Assembly: GCF_001517085.1 (NCBI RefSeq)
Contig: NZ_LRAC01000003.1
Location: 62,001 to 126,000, forward strand
Direction: 5' to 3'
DNA length: 64,000 nt
DNA from: Paenibacillus sp. DMB5
Lineage (GTDB): Bacteria > Bacillota > Bacilli > Paenibacillales > Paenibacillaceae
Below are positions 1 through 10,267 of this stretch, one piece after another. Within the stretch, counting starts at the first letter, position 1. The number at the start of each line of letters is the position of its first letter. The translations under genes and the position numbers were made by a program. A model generated the notes under the pieces. That model had not been told where the DNA came from. It saw nothing but the letters and a program-made list of their open reading frames with translations, and made no database searches.

Positions 1-58
1 TGCCAAGACCATCGGCAATCATACCTTTTATAAATAAGGGTCCTGCCTGCAGACAACT

Positions 59-100
59 AAAAAACCTCCAAATCTGCATCAGGCAGAATTGGAGGTTTTT
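59..100. terminator. Bidirectional rho-independent terminator
   Basis: An 11-bp stem (AAAACCTCCAA paired with TTGGAGGTTTT) lies directly after the stop codon of the minus-strand glycosyltransferase. It is flanked by A and T runs, so it can terminate on either strand. Bases 1-58 to its left hold no gene that I can support. Confidence 0.85.
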
Positions 101-106
101 GATCGT

Positions 107-1294
107 TCAGGGCGTAACATAAACAGCCTCTTCTGTCCGCGCCTGCGCCCGTGTGCTCCGGAGCTCGGCAGGTCCGTCTGCGGTCTTGCCCAGAAGCTGC
201 AGCACCGTGGAGGCGCAGTTGTGGGGCTGCTGGCGTTCCAGGGCGAGCCGCCGTCTGCGCTGCTCTTCGATCCCCGCGTATTCGCGGAGCAGGAGGGAGA
301 ACCATTTGTCCACCACCTGGGAGTCGAGCACCTCGGCCAGCCCGAGCTCTACGAAATACTGGCAGTTCTTCTCTTCCTGGCCGGGGATGGCGCTGTAGAA
401 CAGCATTGGAATCCCTTTGGCCTGCCCTTCCGTGCAGGTCATCCCGCCCGGTTTCGTTATCAGCAGGTCTGAAGCGTCCATCAGCTTGTTGATTTCGCTG
501 CTGTAGCCCAGGATTTTTACATTGGGATGATTCAGCAGCGGAGTGGAGCGCATCCGCGCTACCAGCTTGTCGTTGCTCCCCATACAAAAGATCAGCTGAA
601 TCTGATCCATTCTGGCGGTAAGGGAATCCATGACATCCTGGCCGAACATTAGGCCCCAGCCTCCGCCCATAATTAGAACAGTTGGGATATCAGCCAGTCC
701 GAGCTCTTTACGAAGCAATGTCTTGTTGGAACGCTCCCAGAACTTCGGGTGCACCGGAATCCCGGTGACTGTGACCCGCTCAGGCGGCACTCCCCGCCCG
801 GTAAGGATGGATTTGACCCGTGAGGTAGAGACCAGGTAGCGGTCAGCCTCAGGGTTCACCCAGCTGCCGTGCGCGTCATAATCTGTTATCAAAGTATAAA
901 GCGGTATATCCAGCCCCTGCTGCTTCAGCCTGGAGATGACAGCGGCAGGAATCGGATGGGAGCAGATAATAAGATCGGGCTTCAGCTGCTCGACCACCTT
1001 TTTGGCATGAGTATAAAAAACCCGGTGCAGCGCTGCACGGGTCAGCCGGTTAAGTGATTTATGATATTGGGTTTTATACATCATGCCGACCAGCTTAGGC
1101 TGGCTGCTGACTGTCTTGCGGTAAGCGGAAAGGATCCAAGGCGCAACCGTAGGATTCAGGAATTTGCCCAGCTCAATGACCCGGCACTGGACGTCCGGGT
1201 TAAGCAGTCTGATTCCTTCGGCCAGAGCATAGGCTGCCCCTGTATGGCCCGTGCCGAAGCCTTCCGAAAACAGCAGTACTCTTTTCTTTCGCAT
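107..1294 (-). CDS. MGDG-synthase/UgtP-like glycosyltransferase
   Basis: A 395-aa glycosyltransferase of the MGDG-synthase (GT28) type. The N-terminal half carries the nucleotide-independent lobe (residues 6-17 SEGFGTGHTGAA). The C-terminal half carries a UDP-sugar-binding lobe with GGGWGL near residue 210 and a conserved TKPGGMTCTEG segment near residue 283, where acidic and glycine residues normally bind the sugar donor. Relatives such as UgtP/YpfP processively add glucose or galactose to diacylglycerol at the inner membrane face, making glycolipids and lipoteichoic-acid anchors. Substrate choice here is inference. The ATG is preceded by AGGTGAAC. The last ~45 residues are rich in Arg/Glu/Gln and look like a divergent tail. 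The gene is monocistronic and ends at a terminator. Two TATAAT-like boxes on the minus strand (about 1385-1390 and 1416-1421) could be its -10 elements. Confidence 0.85.
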   Translation of the reverse strand: MRKKRVLLFSEGFGTGHTGAAYALAEGIRLLNPDVQCRVIELGKFLNPTVAPWILSAYRKTVSSQPKLVGMMYKTQYHKSLNRLTRAALHRVFYTHAKKVVEQLKPDLIICSHPIPAAVISRLKQQGLDIPLYTLITDYDAHGSWVNPEADRYLVSTSRVKSILTGRGVPPERVTVTGIPVHPKFWERSNKTLLRKELGLADIPTVLIMGGGWGLMFGQDVMDSLTARMDQIQLIFCMGSNDKLVARMRSTPLLNHPNVKILGYSSEINKLMDASDLLITKPGGMTCTEGQAKGIPMLFYSAIPGQEEKNCQYFVELGLAEVLDSQVVDKWFSLLLREYAGIEEQRRRRLALERQQPHNCASTVLQLLGKTADGPAELRSTRAQARTEEAVYVTP

Positions 1295-1530
1295 AAGTTC
1301 ACCTGCTACTTTCCTTTATGGGTAGAATTGCGGGTCCTCTTCTTAGATCGAATACGAGATACCTCTCTGTAATAGTTCTATTACATTATACAAGGGAATG
1401 AACCCCTTATCTCACATTATACAAATAAGACGTAATTGGAAAGTTAAAACACTGCAATAAATTAAAAATAAAGAGCGCAGCCGGGTATTGCCAAGTGAAA
1501 GGGAAAGTGATAAAGTGGGTAATGACCAAA

Positions 1531-1553
1531 TGACCGGATTAGTAAAGTGGTCA
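1531..1553. promoter_or_regulatory. Probable TetR autoregulatory operator
   Basis: A 23-bp interrupted palindrome TGACCG-N11-TGGTCA sits 45 bp upstream of the tetR-family start. The same outer sequence with the same spacing recurs at 2285-2307 in front of the yhgE-like gene, 18 of 23 positions being identical. A further TGACCA half-site lies immediately upstream (about 1523-1528). Confidence 0.7.
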
Positions 1554-1598
1554 AGATAATGCGGCAGCGATTTTTTGCAGGAAAGGGAGTGGATACAG

Positions 1599-2174
1599 GT
1601 GGCTGTGGTAGATCGAAGGCAGCTGGTGCTTCAGGCCGCGACGAAATGTTTTTCATTATTCGGCTATAAGGCAACGACAATGGATCAGGTCGCCAAGATT
1701 GCGAATGTCGGAAAAGGCACGATTTATACCTTTTTTACGAATAAGGAGCAGCTGTTTGATGAGATTCTGCGTGATGTCATTACTGAGATGAAGCATATCG
1801 CCGAGCGGGAGATCAGGCGGGATAAGCCGTTTTTTGATAACCTGCACAGGGTGCTGGATGCACTGCTTGAATTTCGAAGCGAACATGAGCTGTTTATCAA
1901 GCTTTCCCAGGAAAGTCGCGATTTCGGAACGCCGCAGGCCGGTGACGGGCTCGACAAGCTCGAGAACGTTGTGCTGGAATATCTGGAACGGGAGGTGGAG
2001 CAGGCCATACAGCAAGGGGAAATCAAGCCGTGTGACCCCAAGATCGTGTCCATAGTAATGTTCAGGCTGTACATTGTACTGACCGCCGAGCTGAACAAGG
2101 TGCATGTACCTTTGAGCAAGGAGCAGATCAAGGATTATTTTCACTTGTTTCTGTCAGATGGCCTGGCACAGTAA
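1599..2174 (+). CDS. TetR/AcrR-family transcriptional regulator
   Basis: A one-domain TetR regulator of about 191 aa. Residues ~5-50 form the helix-turn-helix (RRQLVLQAATKCFSLFGYKA, then TMDQVAKIANVGKGTIYTFF), typical of the family. The remaining helices would form the ligand-binding and dimerisation domain. A TTG at 1575 is in frame upstream, but GTG at 1599 sits 9 nt after GGGAG and is the better start. The gene precedes the YhgE/Pip membrane gene, and both have the same palindrome in their promoter regions. The simplest reading is a local repressor controlling itself and the membrane protein. The inducing ligand is unknown. Confidence 0.88.
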   Translation: MAVVDRRQLVLQAATKCFSLFGYKATTMDQVAKIANVGKGTIYTFFTNKEQLFDEILRDVITEMKHIAEREIRRDKPFFDNLHRVLDALLEFRSEHELFIKLSQESRDFGTPQAGDGLDKLENVVLEYLEREVEQAIQQGEIKPCDPKIVSIVMFRLYIVLTAELNKVHVPLSKEQIKDYFHLFLSDGLAQ

Positions 2175-2284
2175 GCCATGGGCTGCCGGAGGGAACGGCG
2201 CACAGTTTGTCCGCTGTCCCTTAGTACGGTGCTGCATGTGGAGAGTGCAGCAGAAAGGCTGAACAAATTTTTTTTGCTCTTAAT

Positions 2285-2307
2285 TGACCGAATGGGGAAA
2301 ATGGTCA
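2285..2307. promoter_or_regulatory. Probable TetR operator in front of yhgE-like gene
   Basis: Second copy of TGACCG-N11-TGGTCA, identical in both half-sites to the copy at 1531-1553. The left half overlaps a TTGACC that could serve as a -35 element, so binding would block transcription. It lies 110 bp upstream of the start of the YhgE/Pip gene. Confidence 0.7.
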
Positions 2308-2416
2308 TCTGGTGTTACTGCAACTTTCATCCAGCTAGCAAATAGCAGCCCCGCCTAAACAGAGAGAGATTTATAGCTTTGTATAAAGAGCATATGATTA
2401 TAAGGAGAGAACCAGA

Positions 2417-4771
2417 ATGAAATCTTTATCTGTCTTTTTCAAGGACCTGGGTGCGGCACTGAAGAATCCGAAGGTGCTGATTCCCATGTTTGTCGTCCTG
2501 TTCATTCCCGTGCTGTACAGCGGATTATTCCTCAAGGCTTTCTGGGACCCGTACGGTAAGATGAACGAGCTGCCGGTGGCTGTTGTCAATGAGGATAAGG
2601 GCGCCGAGTACGAGGGCTCCCAGCTTACCGCCGGCAGTGATCTGGTGGAGGAGCTTAAAAAGACCGACGGGTTCAAATGGCATTTCGTAACCCGTGCCGA
2701 GGCGGAAGCGGGTCTGGACGATAATACGTACTATATGGCTATTATCGTTCCTGAGGATTTTTCCGCGAACGCGACGACGCTGCTGGAAGCAGATCCGCAG
2801 CCGGCCAAAATTATCTATGAGCCGAATGAAGGCTATAACTTCCTTGCCGGCCAGATCGGCGGGACTGCAGTAAAGGATATCAAGACCAAGGTATCCGCCA
2901 AAATTACTGAAGCTTATACGACTTCCGTGTTCGATAAAATTACGGAAATCGCCGATGGGCTCGGCGATGCCGGAGACGGTGCAACGAAAATTGCCGACGG
3001 CGCAGCCAAACTGGATGACGGTGCGCTCAAGCTGAAGGATAATCTGCTTGTGCTGACTGAAGGCACGGGCAAGCTGGTAGAAGGTGTAGCTCCGCTGACA
3101 GAAGGCGTAACCGCCTTGAATACAGGGGCCGCAGCGCTGGAGAGCGGCAGCAGCACCCTGGCAGGCGGACTTGAGCAATTGTCCGCTGCACACAAGAAGC
3201 TGCAGGCCGGCGTTGCCCAGACTGCAGACGGCAGCAAGCAGCTCAGCGCCGGACTGAAGAAGTCAGAAGCCGGAGCCAAGGCATTACAGGCCGGCACACA
3301 GTCGGCCGTGGACGGGACAGCGAAGCTTGCGGCCGGCACGCAGTCCGTAGTGGACGGCAGCGCGAAGCTTGCGGCCGGACTGACGGACGCAAATGAAGGC
3401 AGTGCGAAGCTGGAAGCCGGTCTTCAGGCTTCCAAGGAGGGCAGCGCGAAGGTTAGCGCCGCTGCCAAGGCTGTATCAGACGGCCTGCAGCAGCTGGCCA
3501 AGTCGAACCCGCAGCTTGCTGCAAGTGCAGATGTGCAGAAGCTGCTGGCCGCAAGCGCCGCTGTAGCCGAAGGCACAGCGCAGCTCGATCAGAGCCAGCA
3601 GCAGCTGCTGGCTGGCGCAACTTCGCTGCACAGCGGCCACGGGCAGCTGGTGCAGGGCGCGAACCAGCTGCAGGCGGGAACGCAGCAGCTGGACGCGGGG
3701 GTTGCCCAGCTGCATGAAGGTGCGCAGCAGCTGAATGCAGGCAGCACGCAGCTGCTGGCCGGGCAGCAGCAGCTCGTGGCCGGCGCAGCGAAGCTGGAAA
3801 CCGGCGGCGGCACATTGTCCGCCGGGATGCAGCAGTTCGGCGCGAAGCTGGACGAAGCAGCCGCAGGCGGAGCGAAGCTGGCTGACGGCGGCAAGGCGCT
3901 GGAAGCCGGCACCTCCAAGCTGCTTGCAGGCGCAGGCCAGCTGAGCAGCGGCCTGAACTCCGTAGCGGACGGCTCGAAGAAGCTCAGCGACGGTGCGGGC
4001 CAGTTGAAGGACGGCCTCGACGAGCTGAAGTCCGGTTCCGGTGAGCTCGCCTCCAAGCTTGGAGATGCCGCTTCCCAGACCAGCACAGTGAACAAGACGG
4101 ACGCTCTGGTGTCCATGTTCGCACAGCCTGTGCAGATTGAAGAAGTGAAGGTCAGCGCAGTACCGAATTACGGCACAGGCTTTGCCCCTTACTTCCTGTC
4201 ACTCGGATTGTTTGTAGGCGCGCTGATCTGCACACTGGTCATTCCGATGAGCAGCTCCGAAGTTCCAGGTGCCAGCCGGTTCAACCGGTTCATCAGCCGT
4301 ACGCTGACCTTCTCGATGATGAGTGTGCTCCAGTCGCTGATGGCGGCAATGATTGTACTGTACGGCCTTGGCCTTGAGGTACAGAATGTGGCCTTGTTCT
4401 ACGCGTTCACCTTTATTACCAGTATTTCGTTCATGTGGATGATCCAGGCGATTGTAACCTGGCTGGATCAGCCTGGACGTTTTGTAGTGATTGTGATTCT
4501 GATCTTCCAGCTGACAACCAGCGCAGGAACCTTCCCGCTGGAGCTGATTCCGGGCTGGATGAAATTCTTTAATCCGCTGCTTCCGATGACCTACAGTGTC
4601 CGCGGGTTCAAGGCAGCCATTTCCACCGGCAATTACGGTGTGATGTGGAGTGATGCGGGAGTGCTGGCCATTTATGGGATTGTATTCCTGGCCCTTACGT
4701 TTACGTACTTCATGACCCGTGAGCAGGAGAATGAAATTTCTGTAAAAGGTGAACAAGTTTTGACTGTATAA
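2417..4771 (+). CDS. YhgE/Pip-family membrane protein
   Basis: A 784-aa protein. One N-terminal membrane segment (about residues 18-38, VLIPMFVVLFIPVLYSGLFL) is followed by an extracytoplasmic domain. A long repetitive region (~170-570) is built of ~11-residue units of the form x-L-x-x-G-x-x-x-L-x-x-G, rich in Ala/Gly/Gln and predicted helical. Five or six C-terminal membrane helices (~590-775) belong to the ABC-2 permease-like fold. This is the YhgE/Pip architecture known from B. subtilis YhgE and phage-infection protein Pip, distantly related to EsaA of type VII secretion. Its function in this host is not known. The start is set by AAGGAGAG upstream of ATG. It probably belongs to the TetR regulon. 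The repeat makes the DNA low-complexity. Confidence 0.88.
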   Translation: MKSLSVFFKDLGAALKNPKVLIPMFVVLFIPVLYSGLFLKAFWDPYGKMNELPVAVVNEDKGAEYEGSQLTAGSDLVEELKKTDGFKWHFVTRAEAEAGLDDNTYYMAIIVPEDFSANATTLLEADPQPAKIIYEPNEGYNFLAGQIGGTAVKDIKTKVSAKITEAYTTSVFDKITEIADGLGDAGDGATKIADGAAKLDDGALKLKDNLLVLTEGTGKLVEGVAPLTEGVTALNTGAAALESGSSTLAGGLEQLSAAHKKLQAGVAQTADGSKQLSAGLKKSEAGAKALQAGTQSAVDGTAKLAAGTQSVVDGSAKLAAGLTDANEGSAKLEAGLQASKEGSAKVSAAAKAVSDGLQQLAKSNPQLAASADVQKLLAASAAVAEGTAQLDQSQQQLLAGATSLHSGHGQLVQGANQLQAGTQQLDAGVAQLHEGAQQLNAGSTQLLAGQQQLVAGAAKLETGGGTLSAGMQQFGAKLDEAAAGGAKLADGGKALEAGTSKLLAGAGQLSSGLNSVADGSKKLSDGAGQLKDGLDELKSGSGELASKLGDAASQTSTVNKTDALVSMFAQPVQIEEVKVSAVPNYGTGFAPYFLSLGLFVGALICTLVIPMSSSEVPGASRFNRFISRTLTFSMMSVLQSLMAAMIVLYGLGLEVQNVALFYAFTFITSISFMWMIQAIVTWLDQPGRFVVIVILIFQLTTSAGTFPLELIPGWMKFFNPLLPMTYSVRGFKAAISTGNYGVMWSDAGVLAIYGIVFLALTFTYFMTREQENEISVKGEQVLTV

Positions 4772-4799
4772 TCACATTATCTGAAAATGGCTGATATGA

Positions 4800-4838
4800 A
4801 CAAAGGGCGTCCTTGCGGGGGCGCCCTTGTGTTTTTTA
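4800..4838 (+). terminator. Rho-independent terminator
   Basis: A GC-rich hairpin (CAAAGGGCGTCC with a near-perfect complementary arm GGGCGCCCTTGTG) is followed by TTTTTT, 29 bp after the yhgE-like stop codon. Confidence 0.88.
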
Positions 4839-4926
4839 TATGCGGAAAAGTCCATAAAAAAGAGTACATAGTGAAAAAGAAAACCCTCTGAAGCGTTTTC
4901 ATTGGATAAGGACTTATACATCGGTT

Positions 4927-4942
4927 ATGCATAAATATGCAT
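4927..4942. promoter_or_regulatory. Palindrome in the gltB leader region
   Basis: ATGCATA-AA-TATGCAT is a palindrome with a 2-nt centre in the 306-bp AT-rich stretch (4839-5144) before gltB. Nothing else in that stretch reads as a gene. The palindrome could be a regulator site. I do not recognise a TnrA-type TGTNA-N7-TNACA box here, and no single promoter stands out. Confidence 0.35.
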
Positions 4943-5144
4943 GATAAAGTTTTTTTACACTTTCGCTCAGTAAAGCTGTACCGTAAAAACAAATGTTAAT
5001 CAAACTCATAAAAAACTTTAAATTGCGCTCATGTCAGGTCGATGATAAACTTATATAACCAATCTGGCTTGAATAAATATTAAGTATTTCTTTGTAACAT
5101 TTTCCTGAGAATCAAGGTACTACTTTAGAATAGAAAGGTTGCGT

Positions 5145-8100
5145 ATGATGAGACACACTGAACTGCCCAACAAACAAGGTCTTTATGATCCCCAGTTCGA
5201 AAAAGATGCATGCGGCATGGGCTTTGTTGCCCATATTAAAGGTAAACCTTCCCATGATATCGTAAGCAACGCTTTGACCATGCTCTTTAATATGGAGCAT
5301 CGCGGCGGACAGGGAAGCGAGCCGAACTCCGGTGACGGAGCCGGCATTATGCTGCAAATTCCGCACCGTTTCTTTGCCGGTGAAGCCAGAAAGCTTGGCT
5401 TTGAGCTGCCGGAACAGGGCCAATATGGCGTGGGCATGATCTTTTTGTCTCATAACGAGGAGATCCGCACCCGTCATGAAGCTCTGTTAAGCGAGATTAT
5501 TGCTGAAGAAGGCCAGACAGTGCTGGGATACCGTGATGTTCCCACCTATGATGAAATGCTGGGCAAAACCGCTAAGGCTGCCAAGCCTTATGTACGCCAG
5601 GTGTTTATCGGCCGTTCCGAAGGCCTTGCTGATGAGCTGGCCTTTGAACGCAAGCTGTTTGTAATCCGCAAGCGTGCAGAGCTCGCTATCCGCTACGGCG
5701 GTGTTGAAGAGGCTGAATCCTTTTATATGCCAAGCATGTCCTGCCGCAAGATCGTATACAAAGGCATGCTGACAACCGAGCAGGTAGGCCAGTTCTACCT
5801 GGATCTGCAGAATGAAGAGCTGGAGTCGGCAATTGCCCTCGTTCACTCCCGTTTCAGCACGAATACGTTCCCGAGCTGGGAGCGTGCCCACCCGTACCGC
5901 TTCATGATCCACAACGGTGAGATTAATACGCTGCGGGGGAATGTGAACTGGATGCATGCCCGCCAGTCCTTGTTCAAGAGTGAAGTATTCGGGGAATCCC
6001 TCGGCAAAATCAAGCCGATTGTCAATCCTGACGGTTCGGATACCGCTATGTTCGATAACACCTTTGAATTCCTCTATCTCAGCGGACGCTCCCTGCCGCA
6101 TGTAGCCATGATGATGGTTCCTGAGCCTTGGAGCAACCATGAGACTATGAGCGAAGAGAAGAAGGCATTCTACGAGTATCACAGCACGCTGATGGAGCCG
6201 TGGGACGGGCCGGCCGCAATGGGCTTTACCGACGGTGTGCAAATAGGTGCGATGCTTGACCGCAACGGTCTGCGTCCTGCGCGTTATTATGTAACCAAAG
6301 ACGATATGATTATTCTGTCCTCGGAAGCGGGAGTGCTTGATATTCCGGCAGAGGATGTATTATACAAAGACCGGCTGAGACCGGGACGTATGCTGCTGGT
6401 TGACACGAAGCAGGGCCGGATTATCTCGGATGAGGAAGTAAAAGCCCAAATCGCCTCCGAGCAGCCTTACCGCCAGTGGCTCGATGAGCACCTGATCGGT
6501 CTGGATCAGCTTCCTGAAGCGCCTGAGCTGCCGAATCCTAAGCATGACAATGTGCAGCAGCTGCAGCAGTCGTTCGGCTATACCTTTGAAGATCTGCGCA
6601 AGGTGCTTGAGCCTATGGCCTCCACCGGCGCCGAAGCCGTCGGCTCGATGGGCTATGATGCCCCGCTGGCTGTGCTCTCGGACCGTCCGCAGCGTCTCTA
6701 CAACTACTTTAAACAAATGTTCGCTCAGGTAACCAATCCGCCGATTGATGCCATCCGTGAGGAGCTGGTTACGTCTACAGCTACCACAATCGGTCCGGAA
6801 CGCAACCTGCTGAAGCCTGAACCGGAGAGCTGCCGGCAGATCTCCCTGGAGTCGCCGATCCTCTCAAATGAGGATTTCGCCAAGATCCGCCACGTCCGCC
6901 GTGCCGGCTTCAAGTCGATGTCGATTCCGATTCTGTTCCCGGCTGAGCTTGGAGCGGAAGGCATGCGCATCGCGCTTGAGCGCATGAATGAAGCGGCTGA
7001 CCGTGTAATGGCCAAAGGCCACAATATCCTTATCCTGTCTGACCGCGGCGTAGACCGTGAGAATGCAGCCATTCCGGCGCTGCTGGCTGTATCCAGCCTG
7101 CATCACCATCTGATCCGCTCCGGATCGCGGACCAAAGTCAGCATTCTGCTGGAGTCCGGCGAACCGCGTGAAGTGCATCATTACGCGCTGCTGCTCGGTT
7201 ACGGCGTGAGTGCAGTCAATCCTTATCTTGCTTTTGAGAGTCTGGACGATATGATCGGCCAGGGTCTGCTGCGCGGCATCTCGCATGAGAAGGCTGTTAA
7301 GAACTACATTAAGGCTGCGACTAAGAGCGTAGTTAAAATATTGTCCAAAATGGGGATCTCCACGATTCAGTCGTACCGCGGCGCACAGATTTTTGAAGCG
7401 GTCGGCCTGAGCACAGAGTTCGTGGACCGTTACTTCACCTGGACACCTTCCCGCATCGGCGGTATCGGCCTTGCGGAAGTGGCGGCTGAAGCCCTGATGC
7501 ACCACAACCGCGCATTCACTGATAAGGACGGCAACGACAAGGTGCTCGATTCCGGCGGTGATTATCAATGGCGCAGTGACGGGGAAGATCATTTGTTCAA
7601 CCCGCAGACCATTCATCTGCTGCAGCATTCTGTACGAAGCGGTGACTACGCGCTGTATAAGAAATATGCCGCGCTTGTTCAAGGGGAGAGCAAGAAGCAC
7701 CAGACGATCCGCTCCATGCTGGAATTCAAATCCGTGAACCAGCCGGTTCCGCTGGATGAGGTTGAACCGGCAGAATCGATCATGAAACGCTTTAAGACCG
7801 GAGCAATGTCATTCGGCTCCATCAGTAAGGAAGCCCATGAGACGCTGGCGATTGCAATGAACCGCATCGGCGGAAAGAGCAACACCGGTGAGGGCGGGGA
7901 AGATCCGGCCCGCTTCATTCCTGACGCTAACGGCGATTCCCGCCGCAGTGCAATCAAACAAGTGGCATCGGGACGTTTCGGGGTAACCTCGAACTATCTG
8001 GTGAACGCCGATGAGATCCAGATCAAGATGGCACAGGGAGCGAAGCCTGGTGAAGGCGGACAGCTTCCGGGCCGCAAGGTTTATCCTTGGGTAGCGGAAG

Positions 8101-9743
8101 TGCGCGGCTCTACAGCAGGCGTAGGCCTGATCTCGCCGCCGCCGCATCATGACATCTACTCAATCGAGGATCTGGCAGAGCTGATCTATGATCTGAAGAA
8201 CGCTAATCCGCGGGCCAGCATTAACGTGAAGCTGGTGTCTGAGGTTGGTGTCGGAACGATTGCTGCCGGCGTAGCCAAAGGCCGTGCCGACATTATCCTG
8301 ATCAGCGGTTATGACGGCGGTACCGGGGCTTCCCCGATGAACTCGATCCGCCATGCCGGTCTGCCGTGGGAGCTCGGCCTTGCCGAGACTCACCAGACGC
8401 TTATGCTGAACAATCTGCGTGACCGTGTTGTACTTGAAACTGACGGCAAAATGCTCAGCGGGCGCGACCTTGCGGTAGCTGTACTGCTGGGAGCCGAAGA
8501 ATACGGATTTGCAACCGCGCCGCTCGTAGCGGTAGGCTGTATCATGATGCGCGTCTGCCAGATGGACACCTGTCCGGTCGGCGTTGCTACCCAGAATCCG
8601 GATCTGCGCAAAAACTTTACCGGCGATCCGCAGCATGTCGTTAACTTCATGACCTTTGTGGCTCAGGATCTGCGCGAGATTATGGCAGAGCTTGGATTCC
8701 GGACCATTGAAGAGATGGTTGGACGTACGGATTGCCTGGATGCTGTCCATGCTGATTACCACTGGAAGAAGAAGGGTGTCGATCTGAGCGGCCTGCTGCA
8801 TACGCCGGAACTGCCGGAAGGAAGCACCCGCTTCCGCAGCAAGTTCCAGAACCACGGCCTGGAAGAAACGATTGATGTATCGAAGCTGCTCGATCTGGCG
8901 GCTCCGGCACTGGAATCCGGCCAGCCGGTGGAGGTATCCCTGCCGATTACCAACGTCAACCGTGCTGTCGGCACCATCCTGGGCAGTGAGCTGACCCGTA
9001 AATACGGGGCTGCCGGGCTGCCGGATGATACGATCCGCCTGAACTTCACCGGCTCTGCCGGACAAAGTCTTGGTGCTTTCGTACCTAAGGGGATCACGAT
9101 TACGGTCGAAGGCGACTCCAATGACTATGTGGGTAAGGGGCTGTCCGGCGGCAAGCTGATCATCAAGCCGTCGCCTAAGGCTACCTTTGCCGCCGAAGAT
9201 AACATCATTATCGGAAACACGGCGCTCTACGGGGCAACCGGCGGAGAAGCGTACATCAACGGTATTGCCGGCGAACGTTTCGCGGTCCGCAACTCCGGTG
9301 CGAATGTAGTCGTAGAAGGCGTGGGTGACCACGGCTGTGAGTATATGACCGGCGGCCGCGTAGCCGTGCTGGGTGCAACCGGCCGCAACTTCGCGGCAGG
9401 GATGTCCGGCGGTATCGCCTATGTCTACGATCCGGAGAACAGCTTCATCAAACGCTGTAATCTGGAAATGGTCCTGCTGGAGCGGGTTGAAGAAGCTGAG
9501 GAAGCAGCTGAGCTGCACAAGCTGATCAGCCGTCATGCCGAGCTTACAGGCAGTGCTGCCGCAGGCCGGATTCTGGACTCCTGGGAAGCGTCGCTGCCTA
9601 AGTTCGTCCGCGTCATTCCGAAGGATTACAAACGGATGCTGGAGCAGATCCGCAAGGTTGAGCAGACCGGCCTGACCGGCGAAGCTGCCCTAATGGCTGC
9701 TTTTGAAGCCAATATGCGTGAGCTTGCGCGTGTTGGAGGCTAA
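5145..9743 (+). CDS. gltB: Glutamate synthase, large subunit
   Basis: A 1532-aa large (alpha) subunit of glutamate synthase, which converts glutamine plus 2-oxoglutarate to two glutamates. The class II amidotransferase domain comes first. Its nucleophile is expected to be the Cys of DACGMGF (residue 23), exposed after propeptide removal. A central domain, an FMN-binding synthase domain ([31 protein letters not shown]) and the [3Fe-4S] cysteines in [15 protein letters not shown] follow. The C-terminal GXGXG beta-helix domain is also present. ATG 5145 is chosen because GAAAGG lies just upstream; an in-frame TTG at 5139 overlaps that site. No gltD small subunit follows, so the NADPH-oxidising partner must be encoded elsewhere. 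B. subtilis calls this protein GltA. Confidence 0.97.
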   Translation: MMRHTELPNKQGLYDPQFEKDACGMGFVAHIKGKPSHDIVSNALTMLFNMEHRGGQGSEPNSGDGAGIMLQIPHRFFAGEARKLGFELPEQGQYGVGMIFLSHNEEIRTRHEALLSEIIAEEGQTVLGYRDVPTYDEMLGKTAKAAKPYVRQVFIGRSEGLADELAFERKLFVIRKRAELAIRYGGVEEAESFYMPSMSCRKIVYKGMLTTEQVGQFYLDLQNEELESAIALVHSRFSTNTFPSWERAHPYRFMIHNGEINTLRGNVNWMHARQSLFKSEVFGESLGKIKPIVNPDGSDTAMFDNTFEFLYLSGRSLPHVAMMMVPEPWSNHETMSEEKKAFYEYHSTLMEPWDGPAAMGFTDGVQIGAMLDRNGLRPARYYVTKDDMIILSSEAGVLDIPAEDVLYKDRLRPGRMLLVDTKQGRIISDEEVKAQIASEQPYRQWLDEHLIGLDQLPEAPELPNPKHDNVQQLQQSFGYTFEDLRKVLEPMASTGAEAVGSMGYDAPLAVLSDRPQRLYNYFKQMFAQVTNPPIDAIREELVTSTATTIGPERNLLKPEPESCRQISLESPILSNEDFAKIRHVRRAGFKSMSIPILFPAELGAEGMRIALERMNEAADRVMAKGHNILILSDRGVDRENAAIPALLAVSSLHHHLIRSGSRTKVSILLESGEPREVHHYALLLGYGVSAVNPYLAFESLDDMIGQGLLRGISHEKAVKNYIKAATKSVVKILSKMGISTIQSYRGAQIFEAVGLSTEFVDRYFTWTPSRIGGIGLAEVAAEALMHHNRAFTDKDGNDKVLDSGGDYQWRSDGEDHLFNPQTIHLLQHSVRSGDYALYKKYAALVQGESKKHQTIRSMLEFKSVNQPVPLDEVEPAESIMKRFKTGAMSFGSISKEAHETLAIAMNRIGGKSNTGEGGEDPARFIPDANGDSRRSAIKQVASGRFGVTSNYLVNADEIQIKMAQGAKPGEGGQLPGRKVYPWVAEVRGSTAGVGLISPPPHHDIYSIEDLAELIYDLKNANPRASINVKLVSEVGVGTIAAGVAKGRADIILISGYDGGTGASPMNSIRHAGLPWELGLAETHQTLMLNNLRDRVVLETDGKMLSGRDLAVAVLLGAEEYGFATAPLVAVGCIMMRVCQMDTCPVGVATQNPDLRKNFTGDPQHVVNFMTFVAQDLREIMAELGFRTIEEMVGRTDCLDAVHADYHWKKKGVDLSGLLHTPELPEGSTRFRSKFQNHGLEETIDVSKLLDLAAPALESGQPVEVSLPITNVNRAVGTILGSELTRKYGAAGLPDDTIRLNFTGSAGQSLGAFVPKGITITVEGDSNDYVGKGLSGGKLIIKPSPKATFAAEDNIIIGNTALYGATGGEAYINGIAGERFAVRNSGANVVVEGVGDHGCEYMTGGRVAVLGATGRNFAAGMSGGIAYVYDPENSFIKRCNLEMVLLERVEEAEEAAELHKLISRHAELTGSAAAGRILDSWEASLPKFVRVIPKDYKRMLEQIRKVEQTGLTGEAALMAAFEANMRELARVGG

Positions 9744-9783
9744 ATCATCATAGCCGTGTCTTTTTGACCGGCTTAATGGAATA

Positions 9784-9836
9784 ATGAGAAAAGGGCTGTA
9801 TTCTTCCGCTTGGCGAAGGATACGGCCCTTTCTCAT
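9784..9836. terminator. Hairpin after gltB, weak terminator
   Basis: ATGAGAAAAGGGC...GCCCTTTCTCAT, with further pairing inside (GTATTCTTC with GAAGGATAC), forms a long stem 41 bp after the gltB stop. It lacks a clean T run, so termination is probable but not certain. Confidence 0.6.
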
Positions 9837-10064
9837 ATGTACCGGAATAGTTGTTGCCATCCCACTATCCTAAGCATGATAGATTGCTAATAATGGATTA
9901 CCTACAATAAAGCAGGCTTGTCTGCTCAGTCCCAAATGCAGGAACATCCTCAAAGTAACCAGAGTGAGCCGCAATAGAGGGGAAAATCCCATTATTTCTG
10001 TTGAACATTGTCCTATTTAAAGATTGGCGGCGGTTAATTCGGGCTTATAGGTAGAGGGGGGCGC

Positions 10065-10136
10065 ATGGAGCGACATTCTTCTTATAATTTTCTATATATG
10101 CAGGGTTACCGTCCTATTAAACCGTCTATTAGTTAG
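10065..10136 (+). CDS. Possible 23-aa small ORF
   Basis: ATG at 10065 is preceded by AGAGGGGGGCGC, a credible ribosome binding site, and opens a 23-codon frame (begins MERHSSYNF, ends KPSIS). It matches no family that I know. A hairpin follows ten bases downstream. It could be a leader peptide or chance, and the evidence is only the ribosome binding site and the frame. Confidence 0.2.
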   Translation: MERHSSYNFLYMQGYRPIKPSIS

Positions 10137-10267
10137 TTAACTCTTCCTTTTTCCCTGGTTTTCAGGAAAAAGGCAGGATGTGGTAAAATGGAAAATATAT
10201 AAAATGAAATGGCTATATAGATTTAACTGGGAATTTTATGTTAAAGGAAGAGTGACGGAGGGGAATT

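Noticed and set aside
3150..4050. Tandem DNA repeat or CRISPR-like array in the yhgE-like gene
   Set aside because: The periodicity follows an 11-residue protein repeat with varied codons. There are no identical repeats separated by unique spacers.
3453..4116. Overlapping open frames in the repeat region of the yhgE-like gene
   Set aside because: The Ala/Gly/Gln-rich repeat keeps all frames open. Only the frame continuous with the membrane domains is credible.
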